Shown one piece after another: positions 55,771 through 64,000 of a stretch of 64,000 nt of DNA; the stretch's first letter is position 1, and each line of letters begins with the position of its first letter. The DNA lies in contig CAUJNA010003771.1 of NCBI GenBank assembly GCA_963377175.1, positions 2,635,587 to 2,699,586 on the forward strand. Reading direction: 5' to 3'. Position numbers and translations under genes: made by a program. The notes beneath the pieces were generated by a model. That model was not told the origin of the DNA, did not search any database, and saw nothing but the letters and a program-made list of their open reading frames with translations. This DNA is from Effrenium voratum (taxonomy: Eukaryota; Sar; Dinophyceae; Suessiales; Symbiodiniaceae).

Positions 55771-56851
55771 CTAAGCAGCCCACCCTGCACAGAGCACATT
55801 TTCTGCTTTCTCCACCTTGGCCAGCATCTGCACACTCTTCATCTTGTCCACATCACTCTTTGTCAGCAACTTGCTGATCCCATCACAATGCTTGGGTGAG
55901 GTAAGTTGGGTGCAAAGCACTGCAGCCCTCAAGAAAGGAGCCATGGAGGTCTTCATCTTGAACTCTGCATAGGTAATGCTGGAAAAGAACTCTTCACCAA
56001 TCAGCAAGGAATGCCCATATGACTTGCTGACTTCCTTCAAAAATGTGACCAAAGGAAACTTGTCCCCGCCACCATATAGCCTGACATAGTGTCCTATGGT
56101 GGGCAGATAGCTTGCACACCTGGGCTGCCCTGCTGCAGCCTGTTGCACTGCCTTGTTCAGATCTTTGCACAAGCTGTAGTTCTGGGCAATCTGGCATGAT
56201 CTCCAGCTCACCTGTTAGAACTGTGGCAGAATTGGTGCAATTGAGTGCTCTCTCGTACATAGCAGGCAAGGCTGGGAAGACATCTTCCACCTCATAGCTG
56301 ATCACCAGCCAGCCTTCTCTGCAAAGCTTTTCAAAAATGTGTCCTTCACCCTTGCCCTCCACCACCTGTTGCATGCTCAGGCTTTTTCCACCTGGGGACA
56401 TGCAGTTTCCCTGCACTGCCCTGAAGAAAGCAGTGCTGTGACTGGCACCCACAGTCAAATACCTCTCTGACCCTTTGCATTCTGCCAACATCCCAGAGCT
56501 GTGTTTCTGCAAGGCCACATTGGCATCCAGTTGCTTCTGCCTCTTGCTGGGCTCCACTGCCACTTCAAAGCAAACAGAGCTGGCAGCCAAGAGGTCTTCC
56601 TTCAAGCCCACAGATACCATTTGCTGTCCCTTGCTGTGAACATCATAGGCATTCACCATTGTGCCTCCTCTGTTCATGGGGTGTGTCAAAAGGGCACTCG
56701 GAGCTAGCACCTGCTTGTAAGCCAGACTGTTGCTGAGCAAGGTTTGCGAGATCATACTGACTTTGGTGTTCAGCTCCATTCTGCTGTCCTCCATGTCAAG
56801 AATCCTCTGCACCTCCTCAACCACATGCTTTGCAAGCATGGCTGGTTGCAA
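55771..56851 (-). pseudogene. large coding block of the first transposon gene, one frameshift
   Basis: The minus strand opens with LDMEDSRMELNTKVSMISQT, continues through SVGLKEDLLAASSVCFEVAV and RYLTVGASHSTAFFRAVQGN to ALNCTNSATVLTGELE. Near 56,205 it shifts frame into ASYLPTIGHYVRLYGGGDKF, PLVTFLKEVSKSYGHSLLIG and MKTSMAPFLRAAVLCTQLTS. It is globular and well conserved in character, with no low-complexity parts. Function unknown. It may be an accessory protein needed for transposition. Confidence 0.5.
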
Positions 56852-57238
56852 CTGGCTTCTGGCAGCCTCTACTTCTTTATTGTTGCATGAATGATGGCTC
56901 TTTGCTGATCATGCATGGCGCATGTCCATGTGCAGTTGCTTTTGGTACGTACATCCTTCTTGAACACACAAGGCATGTTGCAGAACAGATTGCACCTGTG
57001 CATACACTTGAGCTGCATGAGCTGACTGCAACCTTACCTGCCTGCTCTTTTGCATTGCTTGTACCAGCACAGCCCAGCCTGCACACACAGCCTACACCCA
57101 ATGAACCACCCGGGCCTCTTGAGCTGACAGCAAGCCATGAGCTGAACTGTTAGCTGACTCTGTGCGAATGGCAAGTTCACCTGCTAGACAGGCAATGCTT
57201 TTTGAGCATTGCCACCACGCATGGCAATTGGCACTTAC

Positions 57239-57471
57239 ATGTGCAAAGCTGCCCAGACTTCACACGTGCTGCCTTTATACTCATCACATTTGCAAGCCTT
57301 ACACACGGCCTTGCATTTGGCCATGTCACTTCTGCTGAGCCATTCTTCTAAGCAAAGCATCCAGCATGACAAGCAGGCGTGGTCCTGTGAGAACACTGCA
57401 AGTGCATCTTTCAACTGTTGCGCAGAGAACTTGGAAGGCAGGACTTGCTGCAGCTCCTTGGCAACATCCAT
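57239..57471 (-). CDS. first exon of the first transposon gene, Cys-rich
   Basis: The ATG at 57,471 begins MDVAKELQQVLPSKFSAQQL and leads into a Cys cluster with spacing CLSCWMLC...CKAVCKACKCDEYKGSTC. It ends at GCACAT|GTAAGTGCC, a consensus donor. The cysteines could bind zinc. It is the most upstream block in the direction of transcription, about 250 bp inside the right end, as expected for a first exon. Confidence 0.5.
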
Positions 57472-57699
57472 AGCTGGGGCTCGTGCGAAGGTGCCTTCTT
57501 GAGCCACTATAGCGCTGAAAAACCAATCAAAAACATGATGCTAATTTTTAGCTAAATTCCATCAAAATTATGTTAATTAGCTAATAATTGTAATTGGCTG
57601 AATAGCTTGCAATAATTAGGCAAATTAGTATGGCCTTAGCATGCCTTTAACATAGTGCTAATATAGTGCTGCTAATTGACTATAAAAATTATAACTCCT

Positions 57700-57722
57700 A
57701 GCAATTGCACAGCCCATCTAAG
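57700..57722 (-). repeat. right terminal inverted repeat of the DNA transposon
   Basis: Inverse of 46,475-46,497; GCCCATCTAAG at 57,712-57,722 is exact. Confidence 0.8.
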
Positions 57723-59490
57723 GAAGGAACCACTTCGAGGATGAGGTTGAAGGATGGGACCCTCACGCTGATCACGCAGGAGGACATCCAGCCGATTGTG
57801 CCCATGGGTGTTCTTACAATGATGGGGTACGAGGTGGAATGGAAGCAGGGGCAAGGTTCGGCGGAGAGGCAACAGCCTGGAGGTTGAAATTGTGGATAGT
57901 TGCCCCATGGTCTCATTGAGGAGATGGAACGCATGGAAGAGAACCATATGTTGCGGTTGGCAGCGATGAAGATGTTCATGGAGCAGCTGAAGGACAGACC
58001 GGAGCTGGCCATGACCAAGGCGCTGAAGGAGTTCTTCCCGGGCGTGCCGGAAGAGATCATGAGCCGGGTGATGCCCAGCATGGAGGTGGATGGGGACGAG
58101 CTGCACAGGAGAAGGAGGCGGACGTTCGAACGGGCGGAGCATCTTGTCATCCACTTGTGGCGCAAATGAGAAGGAGTGGATGGATGGCCTTGGAGGTCAG
58201 GGAGTCGTGGTGATGTGTGTGGACACGGCCATCGACCCGGGCCAGGACCTTCACATGAGGTCTGTGGAAGAGCCCTACGGCAAAAAGGGGCTGAACCTGT
58301 ACGAGAAGGAGCTGGTCGATGGGGACGCGGTGCTGTGGTTGAGGATGCTCAGCGGGATCCTGGGGAGTACCGGGATGATGGTAACCCTGACTGTCAGCGT
58401 GTGGAGGTTTCAGGAATGGAAGACCTTCGAGCCGGAGTATGGCATGCACCTAGTTCGATGTGACCAAGGAGCACTGGGCCATCGGAGGCGGAAGCCGACG
58501 ACGATCGGGCTGAACGTGCCGTATTTGAACCACCTGGATGGATTGGTGGGGCCAGGCACGGGGGAGGAGGAATGGACCGGAAGCCTTGAGGAGCGAATCA
58601 AGCAGACGAAATCCTGGGCATGCTGGGTGCCAGGATTGAAGGCGGAGATCATGAAGGCGGTGAGGATGCACTTGAAGATTCAGCCGCAGCTGAAGCCGGT
58701 GCGGGTTGACGAGCTGCAGAGGTGGAAAACGCACTTCCTCAACGACCGCATGCCGGCGAGAAGAGACTGCAAAACGTGTGTGCAAGCCCAGGGACGGGGG
58801 AGGCCGCATGTACGGGTTACTCATCCGGAGGCGTACACCTTGGTGGACCTATCCGGGAAGCCCAAGGAAGGGGTCGACCAGAGAGGAAAGGTGGCGTACT
58901 TCTTGGTGGGCGTGTACACGTACCCGGTGGACATGAATGGGAGGTCACTGGTGCGCGAAGAGGAGGAACATCCGCTGCCTGCAGAAGATGACCTTCTACC
59001 GGAGGCGGATGAGGAGATGGAGCCGCTGGAGGTAGGGGAAGACGAGGAGGCAGTTGCAGAGGAAAAAGAGAAGGAAAAGGACGTGGGTGATTTGGAGAAC
59101 TGGAAGACAATGGTGCGAGAGGCAACGAGCCCGCACCAATCAGGAAATTCGCGGAGGACAGGGGCATCTACAAGACGACCGTGCCCGGCGATAGTTACAA
59201 GGAGAACGGGAGCAAGTGGTGGGTGCTTTGAAAAGGGCGACACGGACGATCTTGTGCGCCTCCAAGGAGAAGGTGGAGTTGAGGCCTTTGGCACTGCGGC
59301 AAGCAGCAGAGAGGATGTTGCGGGGTCAGCTTCGAAGCTTGGGATATCCTGCAAAACAACTGCCGCCGTTCGTGTCCATTGCCTATGTGAAAAAGAAGGC
59401 ATGGACGGACCGCTACCAGGATTGGAGGTGGGACAGAGAAAGGGTCAAGGTGATGGGCCCGGACGTGGCGATGTCACTCACCTCGGGTGA
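57723..59490 (+). pseudogene. copia pol: end of protease, linker and integrase
   Basis: After the insertion the frame resumes with EGTTSRMRLKDGTLTLITQE and IQPIVPMGVLTMMGYEVEW, the C-terminal part of the protease domain. Shifts follow at about 57,890 and 58,120. The integrase N-terminal region is HFLNDRMPARRDCKTCVQAQ at about 58,730; the expected second His of the HHCC zinc site appears as Arg. The catalytic core starts at AYTLVDLSGKPKEGVDQRGK (first Asp). After an acidic insert and another shift near 59,110 comes IRKFAEDRGIYKTTVPGDSY and KENGS. The C-terminal part includes LPPFVSIAYVKKKAWTDRYQ and ends near 59,490. Confidence 0.85.
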
Positions 59491-59626
59491 TATTGGGTGA
59501 GGAGCTGCGATGATGGGAGGTTCTTCTCGACTACAGATGCAATTCCGGAGCCCGAGGAGATCAACATCGAGGTAGAAGAAGCTCTGAACAGACAGCAGGA
59601 GGCGGTGAATTTGGAAGTGAGACAGG

Positions 59627-60640
59627 ATGCGCGTTGAGGGGGAGGCCGTGGAGGAGAAGATGTTGGAGTACCACAGCAACATCGCTACGTGGGTAGCTGA
59701 AGAAATGGAATTGCTGGATGGAGTTGGGGAAGGGCAAGAGTGGTGGCTCCCGGTGGTTCGCGAGGGAATTCAAGAGAAAAATGAGCTCGAGATGAAGCTC
59801 AGACAGATGAAGATAGAGGATACAGACCGCCTGGAGGAAGAGTGGTGGGTTACAAAAACGGTAGGAATGCAAGAAGTGAGGACGGAGCTCCAGCACTGGA
59901 TTGAGCCGGCCAAGAAGGAATACATCGCGATGACCGCGGAGCTGAAAGCGGTGAGACCGGTGTCCAGGAAGGAGGTCAATGAGCTGCCGGGGATGGTGGA
60001 GTTCCTGCCGTCAAAGGCAGTGTGCGCGAGGAAGGCGCCCGATGGAAGGAGAAAGGTTCGGGGCGTGGTGTGCGGCAATTTCGCAAGCAGCGCCGCACAG
60101 GAGGACACATATGCGTCCGAAGCTGATGCCACCCAAATCAGGAGTTTGGCGAAGATGGCAGCGCTGTCACTGGCGGGGACCGACATCCGCACCGCATTCC
60201 TCCATGCGCCAAGAAGAGATGACTCCAAGACGGTGGTAATGGAGGTGCAAGCGATCTTCCGGGAATGTGGGTTGTCCGAGAAGGAGGAAGTGTGGATCAT
60301 AGACAAAGCGGTCTATGGGTTAACCACAAGCCCGAAGGACTGGGGGGTGCATCGCGATAGCACGTTCAAGAAGATGACGTGGAAATGGAGTGGAATATGA
60401 AGTTCGAGGTCACGGAGGAGCCGAACCTCATCGGAAGCCACGTTGAAGGGATCGACCTCATCGAAAGGCACATGCATGGGCTTTATGTCGATCTACGTGG
60501 ACGATGTGCTGATGGCAGCCAAACAGGAGATCATCAAGGCGGCGGTCAAGAGAATTGAACAGGAGTGGCCGCTGTCAGATATTGAATGGCCTTCGGAGGA
60601 GGAGCCGTTGAGATATTGTGGCTTCGAGATGTGGAAGTCG
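59627..60640 (+). pseudogene. copia reverse transcriptase
   Basis: The frame from 59,627 carries ELQHWIEPAKKEYIAMTAEL, VEFLPSKAVCARKAPDGRRK, RGVVCGNFASSAAQEDTYAS and motif A (LAGTDIRTAFLHAP). VWIIDKAVYGLTTSPKDWGV follows, and the frame breaks near 60,400. The catalytic YVDD box is in the next frame at 60,494-60,505 (SIYVDDVLMAAK). All palm motifs are recognisable, so only the frame break inactivates it. Confidence 0.9.
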
Positions 60641-61460
60641 GAAGAAGGCTTTGACCTGAGGCAGAGCGCCTACGCGAAGGAGCTGGTGGAGAAATGGGGC
60701 GTTCGGGAGAAGATGGAGGTGCCGATGTTCAAGGCTCCGGAGGAGGAAGAAGAGGTTGACCCCACGATGCTTCGACGGGCACAGGCGCTGATGGGCGGGT
60801 TGCTATGGCTGGCAACGAAGACGAGGCCGGATTTGATGGCGAAAATCGCAACAATGGCCCGGAACATGAAACGCCCGAAGCAGGTGGTGGATGTGGGCAT
60901 GGCGTTGCTGAAGTATGTGAACGCAACGAGCTGGATGGGGTGCTCGGGATCACCTGAGTGTGAAGAGGCACTTAAGTTGCTAGAGGTGTTCTCTGACATC
61001 AGCTACGGCACGGCAGGAGACCACAAGAGCGTGCAGGGCATCTTGGTCTACTTCGCGGGCTCGCCGATTGCATGGGAGGCGACCAAACAGCCGTTCGTGG
61101 CGCAATCCACGGCGGAAGCGGAGCTGATCGGATACTGCGAGTCGTTGGTGGCGGGAAGGGCGACAGCTGCTTTGTTGGAGGTGATCCTGGGTGAGCAGCT
61201 CACCCAGAAAAGGATCTACGGGGACAACGTGGCAGCAATAGCCCTGGCATCAAATGGGTCAGGGAGCTGGAGGACGAGGCGCTTGAGGATCAGGGCTTTG
61301 TTGAGGTGGGCCTTGGAAGATGGTGGTTGGTCGCTCACGCACCTGTCGGGGAAGCAGCTGGTGGCAGATGGCATGACGAAGTCGCTGAACGGCCAGGCCT
61401 TTGAGCGATTCAGGGAAGACCTGGGCATGCCGGTGGTGAAGAAGATGATGAGGAAGGCCA
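60641..61460 (+). CDS. copia RT C-terminus and RNase H
   Basis: Same frame as the YVDD box. ALMGGLLWLATKTRPDLMAK is the conserved post-RT connection. RNase H carries its acidic residues in VFSDISYGTAGDH, QSTAEAELIGYCESLVAGRA and RIYGDNVAAIALA, and ends HLSGKQLVADGMTKSLNG. The frame continues to 61,720 with a Gly/Arg-rich tail that overlaps the next ORF. Confidence 0.9.
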
Positions 61461-61526
61461 TTTTGGCTAAGGAGGATCAGGCGGTCACTGCAGACGGCTT
61501 TGGCATGAAGGTAAAGGCTGCTGGCG

Positions 61527-62008
61527 GTGATCGGAGGAGATTTGGTGGGGAAGGCGACCGCCATGGAGGGCGTCATGCCTGTGGACGAGGTGGATGCGCT
61601 GATCGTCGCGGGAGTGATCCTGACGGTGATTGGGGCAGTATGGGTGGCGAAGCAAGCCGCGGGTGCGGCGGTGGGGTGTGTGAGAAGGCTGAGAGGCGTG
61701 AAGCCTCAGGAGGTCGTTAAGGCGAAGGAGAAACCCTGCGACTTTGTGGAAGTGGACCGGGGGATTCTGGAGCTTCATGACCAATGGGGCCGAACATGGG
61801 TGGTGCAGAAGTATGATGGAGGGGGGCTTGAGCAGGAGCACCACTGGAACGAGGCGGCGACATCTTCGGCATCTCGAGCTCGACGGGGGTGAAAGCGTGC
61901 AGCAATAGCTGGAACCTCTTCCAGCACGCCAACAAGGGCAAGGGATGGGGAACCGACAAGATGCGCGCCGAGTACTACAGGTTGAAGAGTGTGGAGAAGA
62001 AGAGGTAG
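61527..62008 (+). pseudogene. small membrane ORF downstream of pol
   Basis: ATG at 61,527, overlapping the pol frame. After MIGGDLVGKATAMEGVMPVD comes one strongly hydrophobic segment (ALIVAGVILTVIGAVWVAKQ, then AAGAAVG), followed by a basic stretch and GILELHDQWGRTWVVQKYDG. The frame changes near 61,860 to FGISSSTGVKACSNSWNLFQ and stops at 62,008. Its place between RNase H and the LTR is where envelope-like genes sit in other elements, but nothing here shows it is one. It resembles the membrane-containing tail seen in dinoflagellate copia polyproteins. Confidence 0.55.
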
Positions 62009-62085
62009 TGAGGGGGGGTTTGAGTCGGAAATCAGGCCGGTACATATCCCGGTAGATTTATTTTGGAAATGGTGCACCATGCACC

Positions 62086-62093
62086 AGGGGGAG
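62086..62093 (+). other. polypurine tract
   Basis: AGGGGGAG directly abuts the 3' LTR start at 62,094, the position expected for plus-strand priming. Confidence 0.75.
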
Positions 62094-62177
62094 CCTGTTG
62101 GATTTGTGACATACTTTGAACCGACAGCCCCTTTTGAGTATCAAGCAGCCGAGTGAAAAGGTTGCTAGCCCGACAAG
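62094..62177 (+). repeat. 3' LTR, 84 bp
   Basis: Direct repeat of 43,990-44,073 with one substitution at 62,139. Followed at once by ACAGG. Confidence 0.88.
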
Positions 62178-62240
62178 ACAGGGAAAGCAAGAAGGAAACC
62201 ACAATCTGTTGGTTTACAGGGAAAGCAAGAAGGAGCCCGT
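62178..62240 (+). repeat. ACAGGGAAAGCAAGAAGGA repeated twice (right target site and paralogous empty site)
   Basis: The sequence after the 3' LTR, ACAGGGAAAGCAAGAAGGA, recurs 37 bp later. The second copy is preceded by TTGGTTT, the same bases that lie left of the 5' LTR (TTGGTTTACAGG at 43,978-43,989). It therefore shows what the uninterrupted target looked like. Confidence 0.75.
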
Positions 62241-64000
62241 TTGTTTGTTGCTTCGTTTTGTGGAGGTGGCAGTGGCCAACTTGACATATCCGAATGTATG
62301 AACCAGCAAATGGCCCCCTGGCAAAAACCCCTGGCTATGCCAATCAAGCATTCCTTTGGCTTGATCTACCTGAGTCTACCCACGTGCATGTCCAACATGG
62401 CAATCATACAGGGCCTTGTATATTCAGCCTATGAAGGGTGTACTCCACATACTCTTCAAACAATTAGCATGGAACCACAAGCAAGGGCGTCTAGGAGATG
62501 TTCTTGCAAACAGGTGCCTCGGGGTTCAGTCGTGTGTGTCTCCTTTTGTGACGGAGACAGTCAGCTGCTGATTCTGATCATGTTGACCTTCTTGTACTGA
62601 AAGCGCGCTCTCTGAAGCCTTGAAAAGAACTGATGGCGCACTGGCTTGCTACAGAACAATCGCTGGTCTCGAATGTATCTATCTTGCGTATCATAAAGCA
62701 TCGCATGCTACTTCCTGATACATATTGCTTGCTACCAAGGGAATTGTTCTCGTCTTTTGTCACCTCTCTTCGTACACTTCAGTTATTCTTGCAATCTTCC
62801 TGTCGAGACCGCAGTGATCAACAGCTTCCAAACGTAGCGTTCTGTTTGACCATTGCGTGTCTCGCACGTCTCATTCCCGATCATCCGAGACTTCCAAGAG
62901 CAATGAGCCGTGGTCAAAACTCCGTTTGGGCCGATTGGGTCATTTTTCTCGAAATAGGAATCATTGCGGTCATCCAGGATCCTTACCAAGTGGATGACCA
63001 TCCCTTTTAACCCCAAGTAAAGGGGGCCTTTTGACCATTGCACATACTTTGACCAGATTAAGTGCATGTTAACCCTAAGTAAAGGGGACTTTTTCGCGAT
63101 TCTCCGTATTTCTCCACGTCACATTTTCCGTCCTACGAGCTGACTGTGTTTTGCCGAGGCAATTGGAGGGCCCATGTGTACAAAGGACATGCAAAGACCA
63201 TGTCAGTGAGAGGGAACACGGCGGGGGAGTGAGTCGCACTTGAGCCACAGATGACATGGTGGGAACACCAAGTCATCACAAGTAACTCAGAGGTTGCCCA
63301 AATGCTCATGCCACTTGGAAACATGTCTCCATTGCGACGGGGGCATGTTGCGACAGTTGGCTTGAAGCCTGTGACATAGCTCGGCTCAGGGAGAGTAAGA
63401 GCCGAAGAAAGCGCCGAGGTGAACTTGGGGCTTGACCAAAGGCCGAAACGAAGGACTTGTGTGAGCCTCGTTTTTGTTTGTTCTCTGATTGCTTGCAATG
63501 TTGAGATTGGGCATGGAGCTCTAGCTTATCTTGATGCTTGTGCTGTTGGTTGGATTATCGTCTGGCTTCGTATGGCTTCGTTTTATCTTCAGATAGGCAG
63601 ACCAACTGCATATATACATATATACACTAGGGTGAGCCCGCAGCCCCAGTGGCGCCCTCCCCAAAACCGTCATGTGTAGCTTTAACATGCTTGGCTACAC
63701 AAGCAGATGCCGCAGTTTCCAAACGTGGCCTGTCAAAATGCTCTGATTTACGCCCGTCATGATCTACAGCTTGCTGTTCACCCATGCCATGCTCTGTGCA
63801 TCGTCTTTTTCCATGTGCACGGATTCGCAACACAGAGTTTGCTTATCGGATTCACACAGAATTTGGTCTCTCGAAAGGCGAGCGGTGAAATGGTTGATTT
63901 CCAGTTGGCTTTCCTTTCTAGAGCACTTCACGGGGGATTCCTGGCTTTAGGAAACACTCATTGGCCCACCATTGTCCAGAATTGTTTTGGGGCTGAGACG
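62241..64000. other. right flank, no supported gene
   Basis: Several short open frames on both strands, none with splice borders or a domain. AACCC(C/T)AAGTAAAGGGG occurs twice (63,009 and 63,071) with about 60 bp between. A short TATATACATATATACA run lies at 63,610-63,626. Confidence 0.4.

Larger units (their letters stand above)
46475..57722 (-). mobile_element. 11.2-kb DNA transposon inserted in the copia protease region
   Basis: The left end CTTAGATGGGC is inverted exactly at the right end (GCCCATCTAAG, 57,712-57,722). The match extends imperfectly through GTG-AATTG-TA to about 23 bp. The 2-bp flank GA is duplicated at 46,473-46,474 and 57,723-57,724. Removing the insert and one GA leaves T-E-G-T-T in the copia frame, which proves the borders to within a base. 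Sub-ends are AT-rich and share ACTATAAAAATTA. All recognisable genes read leftward. The superfamily is uncertain: the short duplication and a tnp2-like transposase point toward CACTA-type elements, but the terminal bases are not CACTA. Confidence 0.85.
43990..62177 (+). mobile_element. Ty1/copia LTR retrotransposon, decayed, interrupted by a DNA transposon
   Basis: Total span 18,188 bp; about 6.9 kb without the inserted transposon. Order is LTR, primer site, gag, protease, integrase, reverse transcriptase, RNase H, small membrane ORF, polypurine tract, LTR. Integrase before reverse transcriptase is the defining copia order. At least six frame changes or stops break the coding region, so this copy cannot make its own polyprotein. 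LTRs differ at one of 84 bases (44,035 C versus 62,139 T), suggesting a fairly recent insertion. The large number of frame breaks is then surprising and may partly reflect sequence errors or an already damaged master copy. Confidence 0.93.

Noticed and set aside
57672..58154. Minus-strand open frames over the copia linker
   Set aside because: Shadows of pol; the plus strand carries the recognisable motifs.

Overview
The window looks like nuclear DNA of a dinoflagellate, most likely of the Symbiodinium type. Four things point there. Short protein-coding blocks are bounded by AG|G acceptors and by GC or GT donors. A copia-type retroelement has Gag, integrase and reverse-transcriptase segments of the sort common in these algae. 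Non-coding DNA is full of short inverted-terminal-repeat elements. Nothing resembles a bacterial operon. The species call is inference.

1-44 kb is mostly intron-like or intergenic DNA. It holds several families of small dispersed elements, many simple repeats and four large satellite blocks (19.5-23.1, 24.8-27.1, 28.8-30.1 and 33.9-35.8 kb). Scattered through it on the plus strand are short GC-rich candidate exons, mostly in one phase, encoding coiled-coil and then TPR sequence. They may be parts of one gene with TE-rich introns of up to several kb. One intronless gene (39,832-41,172) encodes a protein with a basic segment and seven tandem CxHG-x5-CxxC zinc-ligand repeats.

43,990-62,177 is a complete but decayed Ty1/copia retrotransposon. 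It has 84-bp LTRs differing at one base, a perfect 5-bp target duplication, a primer site complementary to the middle of initiator tRNA-Met, gag-protease-integrase-RT-RNase H, a small membrane ORF and a polypurine tract. Inside its protease region, at 46,475-57,722, sits an 11.2-kb DNA transposon. It has 11-bp perfect terminal repeats within a longer imperfect match. Conceptual removal of the insert together with one copy of the 2-bp duplication gives an uninterrupted local pol frame. The transposon carries minus-strand genes: an upstream group of unknown Cys-rich and other proteins, and a downstream group ending in a DDE-like transposase. All show frameshifts. Its introns and spacers are littered with short AGCC...GGCT hairpins.

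62.2-64 kb is plain flanking DNA. It includes a second copy of the target sequence 30 bp past the element, which serves as an internal picture of the empty site. Both transposons look immobile here because their reading frames are broken.
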